Source: JANNAT01 sp031384605
GTDB taxonomy: Bacteria; Pseudomonadota; Alphaproteobacteria; Rhodobacterales; Rhodobacteraceae
Direction: 5' to 3'
Length of the DNA: 64,000 bases
NCBI GenBank assembly: GCA_031384605.1
Contig: JANNAT010000030.1
Span: forward strand, 22,680-86,679
How positions within the stretch are numbered: position 1 is the first letter of the stretch; every line of letters starts with the position of its first letter. A program made the translations under genes and the position numbers. Below, piece by piece: positions 24,496 through 34,353 of the stretch. Below the pieces are notes generated by a model. That model saw only the letters and a program-made list of their open reading frames with translations. It made no database searches and had not been told where the DNA came from.

Positions 24496-25974
24496 TTAGA
24501 ACACAAAGTCAGCATCGGTAAAATTGGTGCTGGCCAGACTGCCCCCACCTGCCGATGCAATGATCAGCCGTTCTGTCCCATAATTGATCTCTGCCCCCGT
24601 CGCCGTGGCGGTGATGGTCAGCGCATCGCGGCTGTAGATACGGCCCCAACCAGATACATCAATCCGATCAATGCCATCTTCAAAATCGCTGATCCGGTCA
24701 ACAGCTGCGTCACGACCAAAGACAAACACATCGGCCCCTGCCCCGCCTGTCAACATATCCTGTCCCCCCCCATCATGCAGCCAATCGGCCCCGGCCCCGC
24801 CTTGCAATGTATCTGCCCCCGCACTGCCCAACAGCCGATCATCCAGCGTTGTGCCTGCGGTCACGCCGCCCAAGGCATCAACCCGCGCGCCCAACGTGGC
24901 CAGCGAAAGTTCAAATTGTTGCAGCCGGTCACCGCGCGCATCAAGAATGAACACCACCACCTTGTCAGCCATCACACGGGCCTCGATGCCCGTGACAGCC
25001 GCCAGCCCGGCCCCGGATTCAAGCGGATAACTGGCAAAGGGCATCAGTCGCCCGCCCGGCAAAAACTCTAGCACGCTCAGCCCCGCGTCGGTGCCGCCTG
25101 CCACCACGAAGGCGCGGCCACGTGCCACAAACATCTCTATAACCGCCACATCGGCAAAGCGGGTGCTGCGGTCATCGACCAGATGGTCGGTCTGAAACAT
25201 CACGCCCATCGGGTTTACCCGCACCACCGATAGGGATGATGACAGCGTTGACGCCAGCACGGCAAAGGTTTGCCCGCCCATGGTGACGGTTTGCATCTGC
25301 GCCGGCCCATTCACCGCCAGCCCGTTTTGCGCGCCCAGACTGTCGATCCATTCGACCGCGCCACTGGCCGTGACGCGGTAGCTGCTGAGACCATTTTCCA
25401 ATGCCGACGCCACCAGCACCAACCGGTCCGCCCCCATCTGCACCGAAGCGATGTCGCTGATCCCCGTAAGGTATGCCTTGGGCCCATCATTGATCTGGCC
25501 GATTTGTGTCATCGCCCCCGCATCACCCAGCGCATACAGCGTCACGCCCGGCACACCGCGCCGCGCGATGGCGGCGATATCGCCGCTGGCAAATTCCAAA
25601 ACCTCCATCGCCACGACGCCCGGTATCGCGCCAGAGTTTGGCGCAACCGGCGCACTGATGCCCAGCAGGCCAGTTTGGGTCAGCGCCATGTGGCGCGGCG
25701 GGTCGCTATAGGCTGAAAAGGCATAGATGCGCGGCGCGATTGCGGTGTTTTGCACAGCGATTGCAGGCCCAGACCCGGACCCGATCACCGGATCACCGGG
25801 TTGCGATGCAAGCGGCGCCTGCACCCCAAGATCAAGCGCGCCCAGTTGATTATCACCGCGCCCCGCCAACAACAGCCGCGCATAACCTGCGGTTTCGACA
25901 ACCGCCAAACCATCAGAAATGGCTGAAAACCCAAGCGTTTGCGCCAGATATGTTGTCACCGCCCGAAGTTGCAT
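24496..25974 (-). CDS. RTX-type calcium-binding protein with beta-propeller-like N-terminal part
   Basis: About 492 residues (starts at 25974 or two codons earlier; neither has a clear ribosome site). The first ~370 residues are a run of beta-rich repeats with conserved G-D-G-x-T/A elements (for example GDAGAMTQIGQINDGPKAYL) suggesting a seven-blade-type propeller; I do not name the family. The C-terminal part has glycine-rich RTX nonapeptides (GSAGADTLQGGAGADWL, GGGQDMLTGGAGADVFVFG) followed by SDFEDGIDRIDVSGWG, the RTX end module used by type I secreted proteins. No N-terminal signal, consistent with type I export. Divergent from the larger RTX gene. Confidence 0.85.
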   Translation of the reverse strand: MQLRAVTTYLAQTLGFSAISDGLAVVETAGYARLLLAGRGDNQLGALDLGVQAPLASQPGDPVIGSGSGPAIAVQNTAIAPRIYAFSAYSDPPRHMALTQTGLLGISAPVAPNSGAIPGVVAMEVLEFASGDIAAIARRGVPGVTLYALGDAGAMTQIGQINDGPKAYLTGISDIASVQMGADRLVLVASALENGLSSYRVTASGAVEWIDSLGAQNGLAVNGPAQMQTVTMGGQTFAVLASTLSSSLSVVRVNPMGVMFQTDHLVDDRSTRFADVAVIEMFVARGRAFVVAGGTDAGLSVLEFLPGGRLMPFASYPLESGAGLAAVTGIEARVMADKVVVFILDARGDRLQQFELSLATLGARVDALGGVTAGTTLDDRLLGSAGADTLQGGAGADWLHDGGGQDMLTGGAGADVFVFGRDAAVDRISDFEDGIDRIDVSGWGRIYSRDALTITATATGAEINYGTERLIIASAGGGSLASTNFTDADFVF

Positions 25975-26167
25975 AACCACCCGACCCTACACCCATCACC
26001 GGATCAGTCTGGCGCGGTGATGGGTCAGGCGTGGGCAGCAAATCGGGCACAAATGCGGTGTTTGCCAACAGTTTGCAGCAAATCCAAATAGCACAAATTT
26101 TGCGCTTAAGGCTTTGTTCATACCCCTGCCGCGATCTTAGGGCTGGGGCAATCGGGTGGGTGAAGCG

Positions 26168-29100
26168 ATGGGCGTGATTGCAGGCAACGGCACACCGGTG
26201 ACCGGCTTGGGCGGTGCTGCGGGGTACGGCGAATTGGCCTTGGCGCGTGCCGATGAGGGCAGTTTTGCCATTGATGTCAGCGCGGTATTTCAGTCGGGGT
26301 TTTTGATCGGCGGCACGACCTATGCCGCGTCAAATCTGTTTGTGGGCATCGACGGTATCGTATCTTTTGGCAGCGCCATTGCGGGCCTGCCAAAAAATCC
26401 CGCAACCCTGACTGCCCCGTTCATTGCGCCGTTTCTGGCCGACATCGACACCCGGCTTGATGGGGAAGGCGCGGAAAGCGGGCCGGTCTGGGTGGATATT
26501 GACGCCTCAACCGATGTGGTGACGATCACCTGGCAAGATGTCGGATTTTACCGCCGCAACGCGTCCCTGACCAACACGTTCCAGTTGCAGCTATACGATC
26601 AGGGCGGCGGCAGTTTTGACGCGGTGCTGCGCTATGGTGCGATCAACTGGGTGTCGGGCGATCTTGAAGGTGGCTGGGGCGGTCTGGGGGGCACGGCGGC
26701 CTTTGTCGGCTATGATCTGGGCACAGCCGCGCCGCCGGTATCTTTGCCTGCATCGGGCAATGCGGCAGCCCTGCTTGCCTTGCCGCAAACCCCAGGCAAC
26801 ACCGGCGTGGCGGGCCTGTGGGTTTACGCCTTTGGCGCAGGTGTGCCTGATCCTGCAGGCGACGGCGCAGATACACTGGCAGGCAGTGAAGGCGCGGATA
26901 CCCAATTGGGATTGGCGGGCAATGATGTGTTGCTGGGCAGTGCCGGGGCAGATCTGCTGGATGGCGGCGCGGGCATGGATACCGCCGATTATACCAGCTC
27001 GGCTTCGGCAGTGACCGCAGATCTGGCACTGCTTGCAGGCACGACAGGTGATGCGACGGGCGATGTTTACGTGGCTGTTGAGGCGCTGATCGGATCGGCG
27101 TTTGACGATCGTCTTGCGGGGGATGGTTCGGCAAATCTGCTGACGGGCGGCGCGGGCAGTGATGTCTTGCTGGGGCGGGCGGCGGCAGACACGCTGCTGG
27201 GCGGCTTGGGGGATGACATATTGATCGGTGGTGCCGCGGCTGACCGGCTGGAGGGCGGTGACGGCACCGATACCGCCGCCTATACCGATGCCGCTGCGGC
27301 CATTTTTCTGGATCTGACAACACCCGGCCTGAACAGCGGCGATGCGGCAGGCGATGTGTTTATCAGCATCGATGCCTTTGCAGGGTCGGCGTTCGACGAC
27401 ACGCTTGCAGGCGATGGCGGGGCCAATCGGCTGGCCGGGGGCGGCGGCGCAGATCTGCTGCAGGGCCGCGCGGGCGCGGATGTTTTGGCAGGGGATGCCG
27501 GGGCGGATACCCTTGACGGCGGCACCGGGGCCGATACGCTGATCGGCGGTGAAGGCGTCGATTATGCCAGCTATGCCAGTGGGTTTGCTTTGGTTCTGGT
27601 CGATCTGGCGACGTCCAGCGCAAATAAGGGCGACGCCCTTGGCGATACGTATTCTGGCATCGAAGGGGTGATCGGCACCGCCTTTAATGACGATTTGCGC
27701 GGTGATGGCGGCGACAATCTGTTGAATGGCGGCGCGGGCAATGACCTGCTTACGGCGCGCGACGGCAATGATACGATCTGGGGCGGCTTTGGCGCGGACA
27801 AGCTGTTTGGTGACGGCGGGGCCGATCTGCTGTTTGGCGGCGACGGGGCCGATACCATCACCGGGGGCGCGGGCAATGATACGCTGACGGGCGGCGCAGG
27901 CGCTGACAGTCTGGTTGGCGGCGATGGCCTTGATGTGGCAGGCTATAGCGCCGAGTTGGCAGCGCTGATACTGGATCTGGTAACGCCCGGTCTGAACAAA
28001 GGTGCGGCCCTTGGGGATCGGTTTTTATCCATCGAAGGGGTCGCAGGCGGAAGTGGCGGCGATGATCTGCGCGGCAGCGCCGTGGCAAATCTGCTGGACG
28101 GCGGGGCGGGCCATGATCGTTTGACCGGACGGGCCGGGGCCGACACCTTGACGGGTGGTTCAGGCGACGACACGCTGGATGGCGGCACCGGGGCCGATTG
28201 GCTTTATGGGGGAGACGGAACAGATTGGGCCACATACGCCACGGCAACGGCGGCGGTGCGCGTCGATCTGCTGGCACCCAGCCTGAACAGCGGTGCCGCA
28301 CTGGGAGACAGCCTTATCAGCATCGAGGCCGTCCACGGCAGTGCGCTGGCCGATAATCTGGCAGGCGACGAGGCGGCAAACAGGCTGGACGGCGGATCAG
28401 GCGCAGATTTTCTGGCCGGGCGCGACGGAGCGGATACGCTGTTTGGTGGTTTGGGATCAGACATTCTTTATGGCGGCGCGGGCAGCGACGTTCTGACAGG
28501 CGATACCGAAGCCGACCGGTTGTTTGGCGGGGGCGACGCCGACATCTTGTCTGGTGGCGCGGGCAATGACACTTTGGATGGCGGCGCGGGGGCCGACATA
28601 TTCAGGGGCGGCCTGGGCAATGATTGGGTCAGCTATTCCACAGCAATTGGCGCGATTGCGCTGGATCTGGCAGCCCCCGCCGCAAACCTTGGCGAAGCCG
28701 AAGGCGATGTCTTTGCGGAAATCGAGGCTTATGCCGGCTCTGGTTTTGGCGATGTCATGGCAGGCACTCTTGCGGCCAATCAGATGGATGGCGGTGCAGG
28801 GGCCGATCTTTTGGACGGACGCGCGGGCAATGACACCCTTCGGGGCGGCATTGGCAACGATACGCTGATCGGCGGGGCGGGGGCAGACAGTTTGTCTGGC
28901 GGCGATGGCTTTGATTATGCCAGTTATGCCACGGCCGCCACCGGCGTTAAGGTTCAACTTACACCGGGTGCCGCCAAGACCGGCGATGCGGTGGGCGATC
29001 TGTTTCTGTCGGTCGAGGGCATCATTGGCAGTGCGTTTGCCGATGATCTGACGGGCGATGCCTTTGCAAACGCGCTGGACGGCGGGGCGGGCAACGATGG

Positions 29101-29878
29101 TCTGACGGGGGGCGCGGGGGCGGATACTTTGTATGGCGGCGCAGGCGACGATACGTTGGAAGGCGGGACCGGGGCCGATTTTCTGGATGGCGGCGACGGG
29201 TATGATTGGGTCAGTTACGGGCGCGCAACCGCTGGTCAAACCATTGATCTGGAACGTCCTGTCCGCAACAGCCCAACGGCTGCGGGCGATGTTTTCAGCC
29301 GTATCGAGGCGCTGCGCGGCAGTGGGTTTGGCGATGGGTTGCATGGCAACTTTGACGCCAATCATTTCGACGGGGGGGCGGGCAATGACACCTTATCGGG
29401 GCGCGGCGGGAACGACACGCTGTCAGGCGGCAACGGCAATGATGTGGTATACGGCGGTGAGGGTGCAGATTGGCTGGCGGGCAACAGCGGCGCTGACCGT
29501 CTGTTTGGTGAAGGCGGGGTTGACGTTTTGCTGGGCGGCGATGGCAATGACACGCTTGACGGCGGGGCGGGCGATGACCTGCTGACGGGCGGGCTGGGGG
29601 CGGATCAGTTTCGCCATGACGGGCTGGCGTGGCAGGGCATGGATTGGGTGACTGACTATGTGGCAGGCCAAGGCGATGCCTTGGTTTTCACCACCCCCGG
29701 CGCTGTGCGTGCGCAGTTCAGCGTATCCTTCGCGGTGGCCGAAGGCGCGGGTGGTGCGGCTGCCGAGGCCTATGTCACCTATCTGCTAACGGGCCAGCAG
29801 ATCTGGGCCATCACCGACGGGGCGGCAATGGCCGACCTGATGCTGCGTCTTGGCACCACATCGTTTGACTTGCTATAA
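26168..29878 (+). CDS. Large NIDO-domain RTX protein with eight repeated modules
   Basis: 1236 residues from ATG 26168 (a GTG four codons earlier is possible). Residues ~1-235 resemble a NIDO domain (FVGIDGIVSFGSAI, FIAPFLADIDT, VVTITWQDVGFY). The remainder is a series of eight modules of roughly 100-130 residues; each starts with a D-x-x-x-Y-x-x-A-x-A-x-x-x-x-x-L strand, then a G-D-x-x-x-x-I-E-x-x-x-G-S-x-F-x-D turn, then RTX nonapeptides (GGxGxDxLxGG). Module starts are near 26975, 27264, 27557, 27929, 28224, 28622, 28911 and 29203. The C-terminal domain (from about 29600) has LGADQFRHDG, which begins the secretion-signal region. Calcium-folding type I secreted adhesin or surface layer protein is likely. 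No type I secretion genes are nearby. Confidence 0.88.
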   Translation: MGVIAGNGTPVTGLGGAAGYGELALARADEGSFAIDVSAVFQSGFLIGGTTYAASNLFVGIDGIVSFGSAIAGLPKNPATLTAPFIAPFLADIDTRLDGEGAESGPVWVDIDASTDVVTITWQDVGFYRRNASLTNTFQLQLYDQGGGSFDAVLRYGAINWVSGDLEGGWGGLGGTAAFVGYDLGTAAPPVSLPASGNAAALLALPQTPGNTGVAGLWVYAFGAGVPDPAGDGADTLAGSEGADTQLGLAGNDVLLGSAGADLLDGGAGMDTADYTSSASAVTADLALLAGTTGDATGDVYVAVEALIGSAFDDRLAGDGSANLLTGGAGSDVLLGRAAADTLLGGLGDDILIGGAAADRLEGGDGTDTAAYTDAAAAIFLDLTTPGLNSGDAAGDVFISIDAFAGSAFDDTLAGDGGANRLAGGGGADLLQGRAGADVLAGDAGADTLDGGTGADTLIGGEGVDYASYASGFALVLVDLATSSANKGDALGDTYSGIEGVIGTAFNDDLRGDGGDNLLNGGAGNDLLTARDGNDTIWGGFGADKLFGDGGADLLFGGDGADTITGGAGNDTLTGGAGADSLVGGDGLDVAGYSAELAALILDLVTPGLNKGAALGDRFLSIEGVAGGSGGDDLRGSAVANLLDGGAGHDRLTGRAGADTLTGGSGDDTLDGGTGADWLYGGDGTDWATYATATAAVRVDLLAPSLNSGAALGDSLISIEAVHGSALADNLAGDEAANRLDGGSGADFLAGRDGADTLFGGLGSDILYGGAGSDVLTGDTEADRLFGGGDADILSGGAGNDTLDGGAGADIFRGGLGNDWVSYSTAIGAIALDLAAPAANLGEAEGDVFAEIEAYAGSGFGDVMAGTLAANQMDGGAGADLLDGRAGNDTLRGGIGNDTLIGGAGADSLSGGDGFDYASYATAATGVKVQLTPGAAKTGDAVGDLFLSVEGIIGSAFADDLTGDAFANALDGGAGNDGLTGGAGADTLYGGAGDDTLEGGTGADFLDGGDGYDWVSYGRATAGQTIDLERPVRNSPTAAGDVFSRIEALRGSGFGDGLHGNFDANHFDGGAGNDTLSGRGGNDTLSGGNGNDVVYGGEGADWLAGNSGADRLFGEGGVDVLLGGDGNDTLDGGAGDDLLTGGLGADQFRHDGLAWQGMDWVTDYVAGQGDALVFTTPGAVRAQFSVSFAVAEGAGGAAAEAYVTYLLTGQQIWAITDGAAMADLMLRLGTTSFDLL

Positions 29879-29986
29879 CACTATCCAGACTAGGCATCGC
29901 CGCCGCCTGCCCCTATAGTTGCCACAAAGCCGGTGCATATCCTGCAAGCAGTTGAAAATTGCGTAACAATTGAAGATGTGGCCAAG

Positions 29987-31432
29987 ATGACCAAGATTAC
30001 CCCTGTGCTATTATGCGGCGGCTCTGGCACGCGGCTTTGGCCACTGTCGCGCAAAAGTTATCCCAAACAATTTGCCAGATTGACGGGGGAAACCTCGCTG
30101 TTTCAACAGGCCGCAACGCGGCTTTCCGGGCCGGATTACAACCGCCCGCTGATCCTGACCAACACCGATTTCCGGTTTATCGTGGTCGAGCAACTGGCCG
30201 CGGCGCAAATTGATCCGGGGGCGATCTTGATCGAACCGCAGGGGCGCAACACCGGGCCCGCGATTTTGGCAGCGGTTCTGCAGGTGTTTGCGACCGATCC
30301 TGACGGCTTGGTTCTGGTTGCCCCTTCGGATCATGTTGTGCCCGATGTGGCGGCGTTTCGCAGTGCCGTTACTGCCGCATGCCCCGCCGCGCGGGCCGGG
30401 CGGATTGTGACGTTTGGCATCGCGCCGGACCGGGCGGAAACCGGCTATGGCTGGCTGGAACTGACAGACCATCCCGCACCGGGTGCTGCCGCGCCAATTG
30501 CCTTGCGGCGGTTTGTTGAAAAACCGGATGTGGCGGATGCCGAACACATGCTGACTGCGGGTAATTTCTTGTGGAACGCCGGGATATTCCTGTTTTCGGC
30601 CCGTACGGCATTGGCCGCGTTTCAAACCCACGCCCCGCATTTGATTGCCCCGGTTACAGCGGCATTGCAGAAGGCCAGCGTCGATCTTGGATTTTTGCGG
30701 CTGGCGGCTGACGATTGGGCACAGGCGGAAGATATCTCGATTGACTATGCGGTGATGGAAAAGGCGGGCAATCTGGATGTGCTGCCTTACGGCGCCGGGT
30801 GGTCTGATCTGGGCGATTGGGATGCGGTGTGGCGCGAAGCCAGTTTGCTGGATGCGATGGGCAACGGGCTAACGGGGGATGTGACTGTTATTGACTGCAA
30901 TAACAGTCTGTTGCGCGCCGAAGCCGATGGGCAGGTGCTGGTTGCCATTGGCCTTGACGATATCATTGCCGTGGCCATGAAAGATGCGGTTTTGATTGCA
31001 CCGCGCAACCGGGCACAAGATGTCAAAGCTGTGGTTGCAAAGTTGAAAGCCAAATCAGCCCCCCAAGCCGAGACATTTTTGCGCGATCACCGACCCTGGG
31101 GCTGGTTTGAAACGCTGGCGCTGTCAGACCGGTTTCAGGTTAAACGCATCGTTGTCAAACCGGGGGCGGCCCTGTCGTTGCAAAGCCATGTCCACCGCGC
31201 CGAACATTGGATCGTGGTGTCGGGCACGGCTTTGGTGACGATTGGTGAGACTGAAACACTGGTGACGGAAAACCAATCGGTGTTCATTCCATTGGGCGCA
31301 AAGCACCGGATGAAAAACCCCGGCCGCGTGCCGATGGTGCTGATCGAAGTGCAGACCGGGGCCTATCTGGGCGAGGATGACATCATCAGATACGACGATG
31401 TTTACGCGCGTGGGCAGGGCGCGAAAGGGTGA
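29987..31432 (+). CDS. manC: Mannose-1-phosphate guanylyltransferase / mannose-6-phosphate isomerase
   Basis: 481 residues from ATG 29987. Nucleotidyltransferase domain with LLCGGSGTRLWPLSRKSYPKQ in two parts at about residues 8-28, KPDVADAEHML and the lysine motif FVEKP, then the cupin isomerase domain from about residue 365 with RFQVKRIVVKPGA and SLQSHVHRAEHWIVVSG. It makes GDP-mannose for surface polysaccharide. The internal region shared with AlgA/ManC makes the bifunctional call safe. It follows the RTX gene and may be read separately. Confidence 0.95.
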   Translation: MTKITPVLLCGGSGTRLWPLSRKSYPKQFARLTGETSLFQQAATRLSGPDYNRPLILTNTDFRFIVVEQLAAAQIDPGAILIEPQGRNTGPAILAAVLQVFATDPDGLVLVAPSDHVVPDVAAFRSAVTAACPAARAGRIVTFGIAPDRAETGYGWLELTDHPAPGAAAPIALRRFVEKPDVADAEHMLTAGNFLWNAGIFLFSARTALAAFQTHAPHLIAPVTAALQKASVDLGFLRLAADDWAQAEDISIDYAVMEKAGNLDVLPYGAGWSDLGDWDAVWREASLLDAMGNGLTGDVTVIDCNNSLLRAEADGQVLVAIGLDDIIAVAMKDAVLIAPRNRAQDVKAVVAKLKAKSAPQAETFLRDHRPWGWFETLALSDRFQVKRIVVKPGAALSLQSHVHRAEHWIVVSGTALVTIGETETLVTENQSVFIPLGAKHRMKNPGRVPMVLIEVQTGAYLGEDDIIRYDDVYARGQGAKG

Positions 31433-31441
31433 GGACGTATA

Positions 31442-31547
31442 AGAAACGCTCCGGTGGAGCGTTTCTAGTCCGAACGCACGCGCAAACCTGCGCGGGCCGG
31501 GTGGTAGGATAACACCATCGCACCCTCGGCGGGAGGTGAATCCCGCC
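31442..31547. repeat. Second copy of the palindrome plus 32-base core repeat
   Basis: Palindrome with arms AGAAACGCTCC (31442-31452) and GGAGCGTTTCT (31456-31466), then the 32-base core 31470-31501, 28/32 identical to 5907-5938. A further hairpin GGCGGGA/TCCCGCC occupies 31528-31534 and 31541-31547, and downstream GGGGCAAATCTGAC (31576 on) also occurs at the end of the first block. The palindromes of the two copies are different in sequence while the core is conserved. It lies between the manC stop and the ugd stop (convergent), so a 3'-end or REP-like role is likely. Confidence 0.6.
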
Positions 31548-31614
31548 CCAGTTTCATCTTGCACGCCCGCCGATTGGGGGCAAATCTGACAAGATAAGGC
31601 CGGGTCGATAATCC

Positions 31615-32919
31615 CTACCGCCCCACCGCGACATAGCTTTCAAACCCCGCCGCCTTTGCCTCATCTGCGGAATAGATATTGCGCAGATCGGCCAAGCGGG
31701 GCGTTTCCATCTTGCGCGACAACCGTTCCAGATCCATCGCGCGAAATTCGTTCCATTCGGTCAGGATCACCACCAGATGCGCGCCTTGGGCGGCCTGATA
31801 GGGCGTGTCCATCCATTTCACCCCCGGCAACAACGCCTCGCCTTCGCGCTGACCCTGCGGATCAACCACCCGCACTTTTGCGCCTGCGCCCACAAGCGCG
31901 GGCACAATCGTCAAAGACGGGGCTTCGCGCATGTCATCGGTGTTGGGCTTGAACGTCACGCCCAAAATGGCAATGATCTTGCCATTCAGCACGCCATCAC
32001 ATTGATCAATGATCTTGTCGATCATGCGGCGTTTGATTTCCTCGTTTACTTTGATCACGGTTTCGGTGATCTGCATCGGCACCGAATGATCCTGCCCGAT
32101 CCGCGCCAAAGCTATGGTATCTTTGGGAAAACAACTGCCGCCATAGCCGGGGCCCGCGTGCAGAAACTTGTTGCCGATGCGCCCGTCCATGCCCATGCCT
32201 TTGGAGACATCCTTGATATCTGCCCCCACCCGTTCGCACAGCGCCGCGATTTCGTTGATGAAGGTGATCTTGGCGGCCAGAAACGCGTTGGCGGCGTATT
32301 TGATCATCTCGGCCGATTCCAACCCGGTGTAAACCACAGGGAATTCGCGCAAAAACAACGGGCGGTAAACATCAGCCATCACTTTGCGCGCACGCGGGGA
32401 TTCCACACCCACAACCACGCGGTCGGGATGCATGAAATCGTCAATCGCGGCCCCTTCGCGCAGGAATTCAGGGTTTGAGGCCACATCAAAGCTGGCATCG
32501 GGATTTGCGGCAATTGCGGCCGCCGCCACTTTGCGGTTGGTGCCGACGGGCACTGTTGATTTGGTGACTATCACTGCATATCCGGTCAGTGCGCGGCCAA
32601 TTTCCGCCGCAGCCGCCATCACATAGGTCAGATCGGCATGGCCATCGCCGCGCCGTGTGGGGGTGCCCACTGCGATGAACACCGCATCCGCACCGGCCAC
32701 AGCCGAGGCCAGATCAAGCGTAAACGACAGCCGCCCGGCACTGACGTTCTTTGCCATCAGCGCCTGCAGTCCCGGCTCAAATATCGGCACTTCGCCTGCG
32801 TTAAGGCGATCAATTTTGCCGGGGTCTTTATCTACACAAACAACATCATGGCCAAAATCCGAGAAACAAACGCCAGACACCAAGCCGACATAGCCTGTGC
32901 CGATCATGGCAATTTTCAT
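31615..32919 (-). CDS. ugd: UDP-glucose 6-dehydrogenase
   Basis: 434 residues. Oxidises UDP-glucose to UDP-glucuronate. NAD-binding GTGYVGLVSGVCFSDFGHDV in residues 7-26, the ESPRARKVM segment, and the catalytic Cys in YGGSCFPKDT near residue 257, followed by the C-terminal UDP-binding domain (GVTFKPNTDDMREAP). It converges on manC. With galE and manC it supplies sugar nucleotides for surface glycans. Confidence 0.96.
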   Translation of the reverse strand: MKIAMIGTGYVGLVSGVCFSDFGHDVVCVDKDPGKIDRLNAGEVPIFEPGLQALMAKNVSAGRLSFTLDLASAVAGADAVFIAVGTPTRRGDGHADLTYVMAAAAEIGRALTGYAVIVTKSTVPVGTNRKVAAAAIAANPDASFDVASNPEFLREGAAIDDFMHPDRVVVGVESPRARKVMADVYRPLFLREFPVVYTGLESAEMIKYAANAFLAAKITFINEIAALCERVGADIKDVSKGMGMDGRIGNKFLHAGPGYGGSCFPKDTIALARIGQDHSVPMQITETVIKVNEEIKRRMIDKIIDQCDGVLNGKIIAILGVTFKPNTDDMREAPSLTIVPALVGAGAKVRVVDPQGQREGEALLPGVKWMDTPYQAAQGAHLVVILTEWNEFRAMDLERLSRKMETPRLADLRNIYSADEAKAAGFESYVAVGR

Positions 32920-33065
32920 ATTTTACAGCCCCAAATCAACGCTCTCTCTATCTAGAAAGGCCCCGCGCCGCTGTCAAATGCCAAGAGGCCACAAAAGCGG
33001 CCCCTGACAATTTAGTGCCACCTTCGGGCGGTGCAGTGTCAAGCAGGGCTTGGACGCATCAATCG

Positions 33066-33929
33066 CTAAAACAGCGCCGTGATCAGCACAAATCCATCGC
33101 CGCCGCGTCCGCCAAGCCCGCCAGTGGTTCCGCCGCCACCACCGCCGCCGCCAGACCCACGCCCGGCGTTTCCGCCCGCGCCACCAATGCCCGTATTGCT
33201 CGATCCCCCGCCCGATCCGCCGCTAAATGTCAAAGGTGCCCACAACTCATAACCAGCGTTGCCTATGAATGACCCGGCAAGCCCACCTGCGATGGTCGGG
33301 CACAGGCCTGTGCTGGTCACAGCGCCGCCGGCAAAGTCTGCCGAGGTTGTGCCTGCACCGCCAGCCCCCCCACAGGTAAAGACACCGCCCAGACCCCATG
33401 TTATTGCAACGCCCGCACCACCTGCGACGGCACCACCCGCACCACCGCCCAAGCCAGCACCGCCGAGACCAACCCCCAATGCGCCATAAGTAGAGGTTGA
33501 CGCGGTGCCCGAAGCACCGCCACCACCAACAGCAGCGCCTGTGCCATTTCCCCCGGCACCGCCACCCCCGGCCCCCAGCAGAAGGTTTGACTGAACGAAA
33601 GAAGGCAATACTGTAACTCCGGAAGCCCCCCCAGCCAGCGCATTTCCACCAACGCCTGCATAAACATACAGCGTCTTGGGCAACAGCACTGTTGGCACAA
33701 AAAGCCGGACTATCGCGCCCGCCCCTCCGCCACCGCCGCCGCCGCGGGCAGCAGCAGCCGCCGCCGTAAACCCGTTGCCGCCGCTGCCGCCGCCGCCTAT
33801 TGCGATCATCTGCAGCGCTACCGCGCCTTCTGGCACCGAGTAAGTGTGGCAAGAGTTTACCGCCAGACCCACGGGGTCAAACCGTCGGGTTTGCCCTGCC
33901 TCTTTCGGCAAATGAAACGGAAAGCTCAT
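33066..33929 (-). CDS. Glycine-rich protein of the phage-like cassette
   Basis: 287 residues; almost half are glycine or alanine in the stretch about residues 45-285 (GGGGSGGNGF, GAGGGGAGGNGT and similar). Such Gly-rich proteins often sit at the tip of tail or head fibres in bacteriophage and gene transfer agents. The N-terminus (MSFPFHLPKEAGQTRRFDPVG) is distinct and might attach to a base protein. Its start overlaps the stop of the upstream 137-residue gene by one base (TGATG), indicating coupling. No signal peptide. Function is not assigned beyond its place in the cassette. Confidence 0.65.
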   Translation of the reverse strand: MSFPFHLPKEAGQTRRFDPVGLAVNSCHTYSVPEGAVALQMIAIGGGGSGGNGFTAAAAAARGGGGGGGAGAIVRLFVPTVLLPKTLYVYAGVGGNALAGGASGVTVLPSFVQSNLLLGAGGGGAGGNGTGAAVGGGGASGTASTSTYGALGVGLGGAGLGGGAGGAVAGGAGVAITWGLGGVFTCGGAGGAGTTSADFAGGAVTSTGLCPTIAGGLAGSFIGNAGYELWAPLTFSGGSGGGSSNTGIGGAGGNAGRGSGGGGGGGGTTGGLGGRGGDGFVLITALF

Positions 33930-34342
33930 CAGTAATCGCCCCCCATTGCTGTGACGGCATATCCGCCAGCAACGGCGGTGCCCAAGGTGACGTTGATCTT
34001 GTATCCCGGCGGAACAGGGATGTTCAGCGGCAGCTCTAACCCCGGCAGCGCGCCAACTTCGCTGATCGTTGTGGCGGGCAGACCGACTTCACCGATCAGC
34101 GCGTTGTTTACAGCCGTCACATTTGTCAGCCCATTGTTCAAAAACACACGTATGACAGACGCCACGTTGGTGCCGCGCGGGCGAATGATCAGCTTTTGAA
34201 TATAAGACCCGTTGGTCGCATCTGCGCTGAACACGGTATCAACCGTGCCGGTGCCATCCTTGGCGATATTGGCGGCTGTCAGGCCATTTACCCAAGCTGC
34301 GCGGGCGATTTTTGAAAATATTGGGGCGGTATTGCTGGCCAT
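33929..34342 (-). CDS. Small beta-rich protein of the phage-like cassette
   Basis: 137 residues, predicted all-beta: a short N-terminal helix (IFSKIARAAWVNGL), then strands with KLIIRPRGTNVASVIRVFLNN and PPGYKINVTLGTAVAGGYAV. Proteins of this sort follow DUF2793 genes in many Rhodobacterales and appear similar to the head-spike base proteins of gene transfer agents; I infer this from context and cannot prove homology here. Eleven bases separate it from the DUF2793 gene. Confidence 0.6.
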   Translation of the reverse strand: MASNTAPIFSKIARAAWVNGLTAANIAKDGTGTVDTVFSADATNGSYIQKLIIRPRGTNVASVIRVFLNNGLTNVTAVNNALIGEVGLPATTISEVGALPGLELPLNIPVPPGYKINVTLGTAVAGGYAVTAMGGDY

Positions 34343-34353
34343 GTTCGTTGCTC

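Noticed and set aside
26900..29600. Regular short repeats that might be a CRISPR or satellite array
   Set aside because: The repeats are in frame, encode RTX nonapeptides and differ in sequence; no constant repeat with variable spacers is seen.
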